Assembly (NCBI RefSeq): GCF_000372725.1
Contig: NW_005202113.1
Coordinates: 195,891-259,890, forward strand
Length of the DNA stretch: 64,000 bases
Direction: 5' to 3'
Source: Emiliania huxleyi CCMP1516
Lineage: Eukaryota > Haptophyta > Isochrysidales > Noelaerhabdaceae
Part shown: positions 50,464-60,862 of the stretch, one piece after another
Position numbering within the stretch: the stretch's first letter is position 1
How the letters are laid out: the number at the start of each line of letters is the position of its first letter
The notes under the pieces: model-generated
Seen by the model: the letters and a program-made list of their open reading frames with translations, nothing else
What the model was told of the DNA's origin: nothing
Database searches by the model: none
Position numbers and translations under genes: made by a program

Positions 50464-52932
50464 CTACCGGAGCGTCGCGGCGAGGACGTCCGTCGCCTTG
50501 TGCACTATGTACACGCCGCGGCCCATCGTCGCGGCCACGAGCGTGTCATCGAGGGGCTCGTGCGACAGGCCTGCCACGAGCACCAGCGGCAGATCCGAGC
50601 AAGCGCCGAGGCGTTGCCACGAGGCCGCGGCCGAGCCCTTCTCCGCGGACGTCACGAAGACACCCGTTGCGGTGCCGACGAGCAGCGCCGTCTTGGTGCC
50701 CGCCTTGTCGAGGGGCAGCAGGAGCAGCGCCGACGGCCGGATGGCGCCCACCACTTTGGTGGCCTGCCGCAGGTTTGCGGTGACGTCGGTCCAGGTCGCG
50801 CCCGCGTCGTGGCTCAGCCAGACAGCCTCGGGACCCTCGTTGTTGATGACGGACGTCCAGCCGGTCACCGCCACGAGACTCGAGTCGGCCGGGGAGACGG
50901 CGAGCGAGACGGTGCGGTCGTGCGAGGTCGGGCCGAGCACGTAGTTGTAGTCTCCCTCGGCGTCCCGCCGGTACTCGAAGATGATTGGCGCGGCGAAGCG
51001 CGTCGGAAGCGGCCGCGCCACGAGGACGCCGTCGCTCGCGGCCGAGCGGTGCATCAGGCTGGTGTCGTTCATCGCGACCAGCACCGACTGGTCGGCCTTC
51101 CCTGCGGTCACGCCGCCAGCGACGAGGCAGTAGACGTGGTCCGTGGCAACCTCGAGCGTCGGCGGCTGCACATCGGCCGGCTTGGCGACCGAGTACGGGA
51201 CGGCGAGCCGGTAGATGCCGCTCGTCTGGAGCTTCGCCTTCGAGCCGGCGCCGCTCGCCGCGTAGAGCAGGACGTCGGTCGGCCGGCCCTGCACGAGTGC
51301 AAACGGCTGCACGAAGAAGGGGAACTGCAGAGTCGAGAACCAGCTCAGGAGCGGGACGCCGACAAAGCCGACCGGGTCGGACCAGAAGCCGAACCCGTAC
51401 GAGGGAGCGTCGTCGCGCCGTGGCGCGTCCACGTCGACGAAGTTGCCCAGGTTCTGCGTCGCGCCCCACAGGCGAGGCGCCGGCGCCGCGGCGTCGACGG
51501 CGGTGACCGTGCCGTCCCCATGGATGAACCCCGCGGCCATCGTCGACGCGTTTTGAAACTTGAGCGAGAGCTGGACGTCGTTGTCCTGCGCGCCGGCGAC
51601 GAAGCGCTTGCCCACCGGGTCCCAGTGCGCGCTCACGTACTCCATCGCGCCGGTGTCGCCCGCGAGAGACACCCACTTCCCGCCCTTCTTCTCGGGCGAG
51701 GTGCGCAGGAAGGCGCCGCCGTCGTTGAGCAGCAGCAGCGACTCGGTCGTCGGCTCCCAGTAGTATTGCCTGCAGTCGGCGTGCGGCTCCGAGCCGTCGC
51801 TCGTGTCGTCGGCGCCGGAGGGCACCCACTTGCCCTCGGCCCACCTGACGCGCCACACCAGCGCGTCCGCGTTTCCCGCGACGAAGAGCAGCGAGTCGTC
51901 CGCAGGGTGGACGAGCAGCGCCATCCGGTCCTTGGGCATGCCGTCGCGGTCGAGGCGGGCGGGGCCGCCGGGGACGCGCGACCACGCGGCCGTGCGAGAT
52001 CTAGCTAGAGACGTACCGCGAAGACGTTCGTGGGTGCGGCGCGGCGACGACACGTCGCTCAGCGGCCGGCTGTAGATGGCGCTGGCTGTGTCGGACAGCT
52101 TAGCGGGGTTGACCGTCAGCGCTCCGACAAACACCGTGTTCTTGCCGACGGCGAAGGTCGGGTAGAAGGGCGTGCGCGCGTCCCAAGTCAGCCCCTCCGC
52201 GAAGGGCTCCCAGCCCTCCGCGTCGCTCCCTCCGGAGCGCGAGAGGAGCACCGACGAGACAGCGCTCACCCACGGCAGCGCCGCGAGGACCAGCTTCTTG
52301 CCCGCGTCGAGGGCGACCAGGTCGTAGACGGGGCGGGTGAGCGACCGCGTCCAGCTTGCGCCGCCGTCGTGCGTCGCCCACACGCCTCCGTCGTCTCGCG
52401 AGTGGAAGTGGGCGCGCGCGCCGACGAGGAAACTGGTCGGGCTCTGGATGACGATGGCGGATATGTAGTAGTTGGCGGGGAAGGCACCGAGCATCGCCCA
52501 CGTCTTGCCGGAGTCGCGCGACAACATCAGCCCGCCCCAGTCTCCGCTGTTGGCGGCCATCCAGTCCCAGCCCATCTCGCTCGACGTCGCGCCTCCGCAG
52601 CCGGCAACGACGGTGGCGCCGGCGGCCGCCATCGCAGAGATTGAGGTGCAGGCGACCGGCTGCCCGTCCAGCACCTGCTGCCAGTGCGGGCGCGGCGTCG
52701 CGAGGATGTCAGGCGAACGCCAGATGCCGCCGTTCGCGGTGGCGACGAGCCATGCGGTGCCGTTGAGGTGTGCCATCGCCTGAGCGGCGCCTGCAGAAGC
52801 AATGCCCGTGAAGGCGCCGGGCGTGGAGCCGGCGGTCGAGTACGAGCCAGGGCCAGCGTGGCCCCAGGGCGCGGGCGAAGAGGGCGTGTCGCACGGGAGG
52901 GCGGCGAACACGAAGGCGGGGAATGGCAACAT
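50464..52932 (-). CDS. secreted Asp-box (sortilin/BNR-type) beta-propeller protein
   Basis: 822 residues from the ATG at 52932, chosen because it opens a signal peptide (MLPFPAFVFAALPCDTPSS). Asp-box signatures SRDSGKTW, THDGGASW and SHDAGATW, together with NGGIWRSPD and MGRGVYIVH, show a multi-bladed propeller like those of sortilin, Hcf136/Ycf48 and GH74 enzymes. No transmembrane helix or 10CC module follows, so it is not a full VPS10 receptor, and no obvious GH74 acid pair was identified. It is probably an extracellular or lumenal binding or hydrolytic protein. A Ser/Arg-rich stretch around residue ~300 (VSSPRRTHERLRGTS) interrupts the blades and may be a retained intron or disordered loop. 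Confidence 0.75.
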   Translation of the reverse strand: MLPFPAFVFAALPCDTPSSPAPWGHAGPGSYSTAGSTPGAFTGIASAGAAQAMAHLNGTAWLVATANGGIWRSPDILATPRPHWQQVLDGQPVACTSISAMAAAGATVVAGCGGATSSEMGWDWMAANSGDWGGLMLSRDSGKTWAMLGAFPANYYISAIVIQSPTSFLVGARAHFHSRDDGGVWATHDGGASWTRSLTRPVYDLVALDAGKKLVLAALPWVSAVSSVLLSRSGGSDAEGWEPFAEGLTWDARTPFYPTFAVGKNTVFVGALTVNPAKLSDTASAIYSRPLSDVSSPRRTHERLRGTSLARSRTAAWSRVPGGPARLDRDGMPKDRMALLVHPADDSLLFVAGNADALVWRVRWAEGKWVPSGADDTSDGSEPHADCRQYYWEPTTESLLLLNDGGAFLRTSPEKKGGKWVSLAGDTGAMEYVSAHWDPVGKRFVAGAQDNDVQLSLKFQNASTMAAGFIHGDGTVTAVDAAAPAPRLWGATQNLGNFVDVDAPRRDDAPSYGFGFWSDPVGFVGVPLLSWFSTLQFPFFVQPFALVQGRPTDVLLYAASGAGSKAKLQTSGIYRLAVPYSVAKPADVQPPTLEVATDHVYCLVAGGVTAGKADQSVLVAMNDTSLMHRSAASDGVLVARPLPTRFAAPIIFEYRRDAEGDYNYVLGPTSHDRTVSLAVSPADSSLVAVTGWTSVINNEGPEAVWLSHDAGATWTDVTANLRQATKVVGAIRPSALLLLPLDKAGTKTALLVGTATGVFVTSAEKGSAAASWQRLGACSDLPLVLVAGLSHEPLDDTLVAATMGRGVYIVHKATDVLAATLR

Positions 52933-53127
52933 ACACACAGATATACCTGGGTAGCGGCGGCCCGGGAGTGCTTGTGTCTGTCGGTTGTCCTTGTGTTCAC
53001 AGCGCCGATGTGAGCGTTGTCAGAGCGGTGTTTCGACACCGATATCGTTCAAGGAGAACGCTGATTCAAAATCCGCTGTTCACACTTCACAGGTAAGTGT
53101 AATCCTTGTTATTGAAGAAGAAAATAC

Positions 53128-53791
53128 GTTCACACAAAAACACAACCACGGACCCAAGACGCACAAGCTCAGGCAGTCGAGAAAGGGATAGACCGCAACG
53201 ACAGTCAGAAGTCAGCGCTGGGTCCCAGGGCGAATGCGATGACGGCCTCTAGTGTGAGCTCTAGCTAGTGAGCTCATCGCTACTATATGCATGCAGCGAG
53301 TTAGGAGCCGACCGACCGACCCTCGCGTCCGGTGCTCACCGACGGCCGGGCGGGCCACCCGCCCACGCGCCGCCTACGCGCAGCGCGTGCGCCGCAAACT
53401 CGCCCGCCGACAGCGCCGGCCAGTCGCCATCGGCCGTCGCGAGAGGCCTGCCCGGCTGTCGCCGCGGGGCCCCCACGAACACCACGCGTCGGATGCGGTG
53501 CCGCGCGAACTCGCGCGCAAAGTGCACGCCCCACGCCCGCCGCAGCGTCGTAGCGAAGTAGGACCGCGCCTCCTTCGCGCTACGCGCGCCGATCCGCCTC
53601 CAGTGCTGCTTGGATGCCGAATCCACCACACAGTCGAACAGCTGGTGCAGGTCGTCCGACGCCTCCGCGTAGGCCCCGACAACGAGGCTGCGCACGGTGC
53701 CAAACGAGCGCAGCACGGAGGAAACGGCGTCCCTCGAGCCGTTGTTCCATGCCTGCACGTGCGTGTTCACACAAAAACACAACCACGGACC
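53128..53791 (-). repeat. dispersed repeat, longer copy 2, with a coding-like remnant
   Basis: 53128-53481 is nearly identical to 39645-40014. This copy continues to about 53764 and is bracketed by two copies of a 27-bp word beginning GTTCACACAAAAACACAACC (53128 and 53765). On the minus strand an open stretch reads SLVVGAYAEASDDLHQLFDC and FARHRIRRVVFVGAPRR; it looks conserved rather than random but I cannot name it. Shortening of copy 1 at the side where this frame begins resembles 5' truncation of a non-LTR retroposon. Class unproven. Confidence 0.65.
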
Positions 53792-53955
53792 ACGCTCGCA
53801 AAAGAATTTCCCACCTTGTGCGTACTGGCACAACTAAAAAGAATGGAACCCACCAAAAGAAACATTGATTTGCCAACAACATACCTGTAAAAACCAAAAG
53901 AAACACTCGGGTTGCAAACGTGCCCGCTAGAGGCTGCCCCCCGAGGTATGTGTGT

Positions 53956-55073
53956 ATGTCCAGCGTCGACTTCGTGTGCTCCGAAGAGCAGGCCGCGCTG
54001 GTGGAGCAGGTCCGCGAGCAGACAGGGAGTGCAGAGCCTCGACATGTGCTCATGCGCTTTCTCGTCGCCCGCGACTGGGACACCGGTGCGGCAGTAAAGC
54101 AGCTGGCGGCGACAATGCGTTGGCGTGAGGAGCACAAGGTGGACCAGCATCGCCGGCCCACGCAAGGGCTGTGCGGCAAAGACACCAGCGACTGGCTGTC
54201 CTCAAGGCCGGACGGCCATCTCGTCGTGGGCGGAGTCGAGCTCTGGCCGGCCTTGCGGCAAATGGTGCTCGGAAACCATGAGGGAGCGTGGATCTTTTTC
54301 GGCAGCCCTCCCCCATTCTTCGGCCAGCCGCATGTCACGCCCTTCTCCTACGGTTGATATGCTGCTTGTTAGGTGGGCCGTGCATGGCGCTCGGGCACGA
54401 TAAGCAGGGCCGGCCCATACACTTGCAGCGAGCGGGAGTCGCCAGTGGCAAGCGAATGGCGGAGGCGTGCGCGTATTTCGGGCGTGAGTGGCAGCAAGCC
54501 TTCATGTCGCGCAACATCTTCTTCCAGGAGTTGCAGGCGGCCCGCATGGAGGATGCGACACAGCGCTTTGGCCACCTGGTGACACAGCAGGTTGTCATCA
54601 TGGACATGGCAGGCATGAGCTTCCGACCGGACCAGCGCGCGCTCACCATTTTCCGTGATTTTGCGGGCATGATGTCGCGAAACTACCCCGAGACCCTCTA
54701 CAAGCAATTCATCATTAACGCGCCAAGAGTGTTCAGCGCGATCTGGCGCATTGTGCGCGTTTGGCTGGACCCAAACACGCGAGAGAAGGTGCGCTACGTT
54801 CGGCCCAGGCACACAGTTCTCCGCCCACCCACCTGCTCCTCTCGCCCGGTGCAGGTGCACGTACTGGGCTCCACCTTTGCACCAACGCTGCTGCAGCACA
54901 TTGACGCGCACCAGCTGCCTGTCGAGTACGGGGGCACCAGCCCGTACAAGTTCCCCGTGGTCAAAAGCATAGGGGAGGGCGAGGCTCTCTGGAAAGCTGT
55001 TGTCCAAGAGTTCAACGCGCCAGAGCTCTTGTCGGAGACGGGGTGGATGGCTGCGCCTACCCCTCTTGGTTAG
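53956..55073 (+). CDS. CRAL-TRIO (Sec14-like) lipid-binding protein
   Basis: Three exons: 53956-54301, 54373-54788, 54855-55073; 326 residues. Intron 1 is GC-AG (TTCG|GCAGCC); intron 2 is a 66-nt GT-AG intron. An N-terminal CRAL-TRIO helical part (HVLMRFLVARDWDTGAAVKQ, MRWREEHKVD) precedes the lipid-binding fold: GHDKQGRPIHLQRAG, VVIMDMAGMSFRP, NYPETLYKQFIINAPRVFSA, IDAHQLPVEYGGTSPY. These motifs match Sec14/patellin-type phosphatidylinositol and phosphatidylcholine transfer proteins. No GOLD or other extra domain follows. It is likely cytosolic, working between membranes. ATG 53956 was preferred to 53948, which is in another frame. Confidence 0.88.
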
Positions 55074-55394
55074 ACCGTTCACACCCACCGAGGTCATTAA
55101 CGCTCTAATCAGTTAGTGCGCTTTCCGCCTGCTGCTTTCGAGTTTCGTCATTCGTGTCGTATCCGCCTGTTTTCGTATACGCTCGCCGATGGAGCAAGAC
55201 ATTCAAAACGGTTGATGAGTAACCTGTCGCATAGTTGACACTCTATACGATGTCTCAACTCTTTCCTGGTCCTAAACAGCCGCGTCCGTGCTGGCTCGCG
55301 CCGAAGAGCGCACACACGCCCTCTTCCTCGCCTCTCGCGCACACAAGACAACCAAACGCCCCTCCCTGATTGATAGATACGGCGGAGCAATGGC
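55074..55394. other. convergent spacer
   Basis: About 320 bp between the 3' ends of the CRAL-TRIO gene (+) and the SDR gene (-). No feature is visible. Confidence 0.4.
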
Positions 55395-56521
55395 TCACGC
55401 GGCTGCTTGCACGAGGCCCTTCTCGATCAACGAGTCGACAGCGTCCTTCAGCGCAACCTTGTACCCCTTCAGCTCCCCCAGCTCGGCGAGCGTGCGCGCC
55501 GAGTCCACCTTTCGCGCGGCGCCCTTCACCCCGGACGCGATGTTCTGCCCTTTGAGCGCGGCCACCGGGTGGTCCGGGTACAGCTCGGAGAGCGTCGCGA
55601 ACACATCCTCGATCGTCACCATATCGGTGGCGATCAAGTAGCGGCCGTGGGCTGAGTCGTCGAGCATGCACTTGGCGTGAGCGGCGGCGACGTCTCCAAC
55701 GTGGACGATCGCCAGGTCGGCCGCGCCCTTGAGGGTGTTTGTGCCCGACACGATGTCCTTGAGGCGCGTCATCGTTCCTGCGGTTGCATTCGACCAAGAG
55801 GTGAGAAGTTGGCGTGTGTAGCGCCGCTGAGGCGGGCCTGCGCGCCGTTGATGTTGGCCGAGGCGATCGGGCCGATGCACAGGTTGCCCGGCACGACGAC
55901 ACGCAGGTCGAGGCCGTTCTGCTGGGCAAAGTCCACCGCGGCCTTCTCCTGCTCCACCTTGCTCTTGACGTATGTGTAGTGCGTCGCCCACTGCGTCTCG
56001 AGGTTCTCCTTTGAGTCGTACACCTCCGGCTTGGACCACATCGTCTCGGTGAGCGTGCCCGAGTCGTTGCCGCACTCGACGGCCGCGAGCGAAGAGGTGA
56101 GGACGACCCGGCGCACTCCCGCCGCCTTGGCCGCCTCGAGGACCGTGAGCGTTCCCGACACCGCCGTCTTGAGGATGGCCTCGCGGTTGCCTGCCTCGAA
56201 GCCGTACTTCGGATGGACCGCCGCCATGTGGAAGAGGCCGTCGACGCCAGCGAGGGCCTTGACGAGCGCCGCAGAGTCGTCGAGCGAGGAAACCTCGACC
56301 ACCTTGGCGCCGAGCGCTCCCACCTGCTCGCTGTAGGCCTTGGCGTCGCGCACAATGCCGAGCACGGTGTGGCCCTGGGCACAGAGGTCCTGGATCACTG
56401 CGCGGCGAGAGGCGGGACGGGGTGAGCGTCAGGGCGGCTCGAGGGTGCGATGTGCAGGGCGCAGCGCACGGTGGGCGGCGATGAAGCCATTGGAGCCTGT
56501 GATCGCGTACGTAGAGGGCAT
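55395..56521 (-). CDS. extended SDR reductase (dihydroflavonol/cinnamoyl-CoA reductase type)
   Basis: Three exons: 56470-56521, 55825-56397, 55395-55777; 335 residues. Intron 1 is GT-AG (72 nt); intron 2 is best read as GC-AG and only 47 nt, the least certain splice. The short first exon supplies the cofactor motif (AITGSNGFIAAH). Exon 2 has GLFHMAAVHPKYG, RRVVLTSSLAAVECG and the catalytic pair in THYTYVKSKVEQEKAA (Y-x3-K), then LRVVVPGNLCIGP. The last exon carries HVGDVAAAHAKCML and ends in a mixed helix. The family uses NADPH to reduce carbonyl groups of flavonoid, phenylpropanoid or 3-ketoester-like substrates; here the substrate is unknown. It is probably cytosolic. Confidence 0.85.
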
Positions 56522-56967
56522 GGTGAGGCTGTCGGAACGACTGGGACTTGCGCGCAATCTTGTCTCGCCTTCGCGGAGTTTTCCTCGCTTGGTCAGGAAG
56601 TTCATCAGAAGAAAAAAGAAAGAAACTACACGTGCACGCCCTCCGAGCGGGGCGGGGTCTGCCCGTCGGGTTGCTGCCCTAATCCCACCAGGGGTTGACT
56701 GCTCTATTTATTTATTACATGCCTTAGGAAAATAATTTCCGCGGGTTGCTGCCTGCTAGGATTCCTAAAGGTACGCTTGATGCGAGTAGGAGTATGGGAG
56801 TGCCTTTGCTCTTCACAGATGCATTTCACTGAACTTCAACCCTGCAAGTTCCTTCCCTTTCCTCGCCATTTCCAGCGTGACTTGGACATTTTGCCCATCT
56901 TCCCACTGCCACCTCTCGCCCCATCCGCAGCAGTAGACGAAGCACCTCGCCGCTGCCTCTCGCCATC
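56522..56967. promoter_or_regulatory. divergent promoter region
   Basis: 446 bp between the start codons of the SDR reductase (-) and the HTTM/FSP1/DCC fusion (+). An AT-rich island (TCTATTTATTTATTACATG) lies at about 56702-56720. Shared control is plausible from spacing only. Confidence 0.45.
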
Positions 56968-59900
56968 ATGCAGCTCTCGCCAATCGACAACGTCACGCTC
57001 GCGTTTGGCGCGATCCTCGGCCTCGCGGTCGCGCGCACGCTGCCGAGCTGCGTATCGTACTACGCCTGGTTCAAGTCGTCCGGCCTCGACCTGGCCAACT
57101 ACCGCGGGTATGGTCACGGCGCCTGTCGGCTATTTGGCATCATCCCCGCCCCCTTCCTCTCCGTCCGAGCGATGGCCGTCTCCGGCGTCGCCTTCCTCGC
57201 CCTCATCGTCGCGCCTGCTGCGCCCGGGCTTCTCGCCGCTCCGTGGCGTGCTCCCGCATACCTCGCCGCGCTGGCATTTTACCACCTCTACTTTTCGCAG
57301 CTGTACTGCGAGGCCCACATCGGCGCGCACGTCACCGTCCTGATTCCTCCCGCCCTCATCCTCCTCGCGCTTAGTCCGGCCCTCGACGAGTCGCCCGGCG
57401 CGCCAGCAGAGGCGGCCGCCTTCACCTGCTGGCTGATGAAGATTATCCTCACCTCGGCGTACTGCGGTGCCGGTGTCTGCAAGATCACGCACTCGCTACG
57501 GTCGCTCGCGCGCGGCAGGAGTTCGTGGTGCACTGGCTCGACTCTCCAGGCGTTCATCTTTGAGGCCATGTTTCTCTCGACCCCGCGCACGCACAGCTCA
57601 TTTGGCGTCCCCACCCCCTTCTCCTACACGCTCCAAAAGCTCCACCTGCTGTACCCGCGCACCCTCCTCATGCCCGCCTCTTTCGTCGCCGTCGCCTTTG
57701 AGACGTTCGCTCCGCTCATGCTCCTCGCGCCGGCGCACATCGCCTCGGTCCCCTTTGCACTCGTCGGCCTCAAGTTTCACTACGGCATCGCGCTCCTGCA
57801 GAACATTGACTTCGTCTCCTGGTGGGCGGCGGCGTACGCCTTTCTGCTCGCCGATCCCGCCGCGTGGAGCAGCGGCCTCCTCGTCTGCCCGGTCGACGGA
57901 GGCGCCGCGCTCGGCCTGGCCGCAACCGTGTCGGCGGCGCTCGAGACTGCGCCGCTCCGCGCATCGCTCGCGCTCGCCTACGTCTCGATCCATGTCGCCG
58001 CGACTGTGTTGCTCCGCTTCTTCCCGGACGTTGAAATCTTGCCCCTCTCGTCCTTCCCCATGTTTGGGACGCCGCAAAACGTGTTTGACCGGAGGCTTCG
58101 CAAGCATTTCTGGCTGACGCACAAGCCGCACGCGACGGGGACTCTGAAGAACTACGCATTCCCGTTCACGCGCCCACACACGGTATTGCCCGAGGAGATT
58201 GCAAAGCTGCCGTTCAACTACCTTCTCCTCAGCCACGGCGGCAGCGAGAAGCCAGAGCTTCACTCCAACGTCGAGGTGACACCCGAGCTGCAGGTTTGCG
58301 GCGCAACCCCGTGCGGTGATCCTCCTCCACCCCTCCCCCCCTTCTCACATGCCCCCGTCGCCGCTTTCACAGGCGGCGCTCGACAAGATCCAGAGCCTTG
58401 GCAACCAGGAGCCGGACACCTTCGCCACCGACTCGTCTGCCGCACCGGCGATTCTCCTCGCTCTCGAGCAAGCCAAGGCGGCCTTCGACGCCGCACCTCG
58501 CGTCGCGCCCGAAGCCCCGCTGGTCGCCGCCACCCCACTCACCGAGGCCGCACTCGCCAGCGATGACACTGACAGCGCGGCTCGCGAGCTGCCGAGCACG
58601 ACCGCTTGGGCGGTGCCCAGCGAGCTGCCCCTCGGCGAGCGGCTGCGGCTTTGCCTCGTCCGCTCCGTGATCAGCGCGGCGATTGCCCTCTTCAGCGCGG
58701 TGGATTTGATTTTCGTCGGCGTTTTTGCCGCCAGAGACGCCGCACGCCGGGCGATCTTTGGTGGGCCTGCCCGCGCCGGAGCATGCAAGCCTGCGGTTGT
58801 CGTTGTTGGCGGCTCGTTTGCGGGGCTGAGGGTTCAGCGCGATCTGTCCGCAGACTTTGACGTGACGCTCATCGATCCCAAGGAGTATTTCGAGTACACG
58901 CCGGGCGTGCTCCGCCTCTTCACGCAACCGCACAAGCTGCTCGCCCTCACGGCGCAGCTGCCGCGAAAGCACAACCGGTTGATCGTGGGCGAGGCGACCT
59001 CCGTCTCCTCTGAGGTCGTGAGCGTGCGTGACGCTGCCACGGGCGAGACCGTCGAGCTTCCATACGACTACCTCGTGCTCGCGTGCGGCGCCGGCTACCC
59101 GTGTGCGACAGTCAAGCCGGCGATGGCTGAAACGACGCTTGAGGCGCGGCAGGCCACGTGGAACGCCGCGTCTACCACTCTCGTCGCCGCCAAATCGGTC
59201 GTCGTGGTCGGCGGCGGCTTGGTGGGCGTCGAGCTGGCGGCCGAGATCGTCGAGGCACACCCACGCAAGCCACTGACTTTGCTCACCGGCGGCGACGTCC
59301 TCTGCGGCACCTTGCCGCGCAGCGTGGGGCGTGCGTCTCTCGCGTGGCTCGTCCAGCGCGGTGTGACGGTGCGCTTCCATGCGGCCGTCGACGACGTCGA
59401 CACCGGCGCCGTGCGCCTCGCGAGCGGCGAGGTGCTTTGCGCCGACATCGTCTACGATTGCCGTGGCAATGGTCCCGGAAGGGCCGCGACCCTCTTGAAG
59501 GATGGGGCGGCGTCTGCGGCGACGGACGCCAAGGGTCGCGTCTTGGTCGACGAGACTCTCCGGTGCGCAGCGGGCAGCGGCCGCATCTTCGTCGCAGGGG
59601 ATGCCATGAGCCTCCCATCGAGCGACGACCTCAAGCTTGGGCACACCGCCGAGCTCAACGCCGACGTGGTCGCAGACAACATCCGACACCTCTGCCACGC
59701 TGCCAAGGGTGGAGCCCAAGGTGTCGCGACCGGGCTGGCCACCTACCCATTCGGCGCCGTCGGCGCTTCGAAGACGCCGCGCGTCTCCTGCGTCTCGCTC
59801 GGCGAGGTCTATGGCGTCCTCTCGTTCAACGGGCTTGTGATCGACGGCGCGCTCGCCGCTGTCGTCAAGGCGCTCCTCGAGTGGACCAAGATCGCCGCCT

Positions 59901-60472
59901 GCGCTGAGCGACCAGTCGGCGTAGCGTTTTGGAAGTTTGGCGACGCGGCCGCCAACTGGATCTCTCGCACCATCCTGTCGCCGCCGCCGGCGGTGCGGCC
60001 ACTAGTCCTCTACGACGGCGTCTGCCTGCTCTGCTCCACCTTTGTGCAGTTCGTCCTCGACAACGACGAGGAGGAGATCATCGACTTTGCTCCGCTGCAG
60101 GTACCGAGTCACTCGTGCCGCGGCTCGTCCGTGCGTCGCCCCACTCACTAGCTGCCCGGCCCGCCTTGTCCACAGAGCGAGGTGGGCCTCAAGGCGCTCA
60201 AGCAGGCCGGCCTCGAGGCAGACCTCTCGACTATGGTCCTCATCGACGAGGCGGGAGCACACGTACGCTCGACTGCCGCTCTCCGCGTGCTCTCGCGCTG
60301 CGGAGCGCCCTTCTCGCTTCTGTATGCGCTCATCCTGCTCCCTCGCCCGCTGCGCGACCTGGGCTACTCGTGCGTCGCGGCGGTGCGGTACCGCCTCTTT
60401 GGCAAGGACGACGGCGGCTCCTGCCGCCGCATGACAAAGGCGATGCGTGCGCGGTTCCTCGACCAGCGCTAG
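56968..60472 (+). CDS. HTTM-like membrane domain + FSP1-like quinone oxidoreductase + DCC thiol-disulphide domain fusion
   Basis: Three exons: 56968-58293, 58373-60100, 60176-60472, both introns GT-AG and in phase 0; 1116 residues. Residues 1-440 are a multi-helix membrane domain resembling HTTM, the membrane part of vitamin K-dependent carboxylase (YCGAGVCKITHS, FHYGIALLQNIDFVSWW, LPLSSFPMFGTPQNVFDRRL). Residues ~595-990 are an FSP1/AIFM2-like flavoprotein (VVVVGGSFAGLRVQRDL, DPKEYFEYTPGVLR, VVVVGGGLVGVELAAEIVEA, GRIFVAGDA). Residues ~1005-1116 are a DCC/DUF393 domain with LVLYDGVCLLC (CxxC), STAALRVLSRCG and RYRLFGKDD. FSP1 reduces ubiquinone and vitamin K with NAD(P)H. HTTM-DCC fusions are known; adding the flavoprotein suggests a self-contained membrane quinone/thiol redox enzyme. 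Location and substrate are inferred. Confidence 0.85.
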
Positions 60473-60862
60473 CCAAGCTCCGCCCTGTTTCAAACTCGGG
60501 GCTTTGAGAGGGAGGACAAGAGATGCGAGATGCGATGGACAGAAGGCGTCGCTGAAGATGCCGAGTCAATTTGTACGTGCGTGGGAAGTTGTTACACACT
60601 AGTGCCGTGTGAGAGAAGTGCAGCTGCGCTCCTCCCCGTCTCTCTGGAATGTGGACCCGTACTAATATACAAGTCTTGTGTACAGTAGTGTTAGCGCCTT
60701 ATGTGCCGTTTGCTTTGCTGAATGCTCTGCGTGCATATGCTACATACTGAACGTATCTGTTATCTGACCGCTGCCGATGAGACTGAGTGAGACGCGGTGC
60801 CGCGCCCCTGCTGCGCGCGTGTGCCCCCGCAGCTCCACATCGAATAACGAGCAATGACTCTG
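60473..60862. other. convergent spacer
   Basis: About 390 bp between the 3' ends of the fusion gene (+) and the SGNH-like gene (-). It contains both 3' UTRs; no other feature is seen. Confidence 0.4.

Noticed and set aside
54789-54854. Treating the CRAL-TRIO segment 54789-54854 as coding
   Set aside because: It is in frame and open, but the family aligns across it with an insertion, it has GT...CAG borders and a pyrimidine tract, and its length of 66 nt suits the local intron size.
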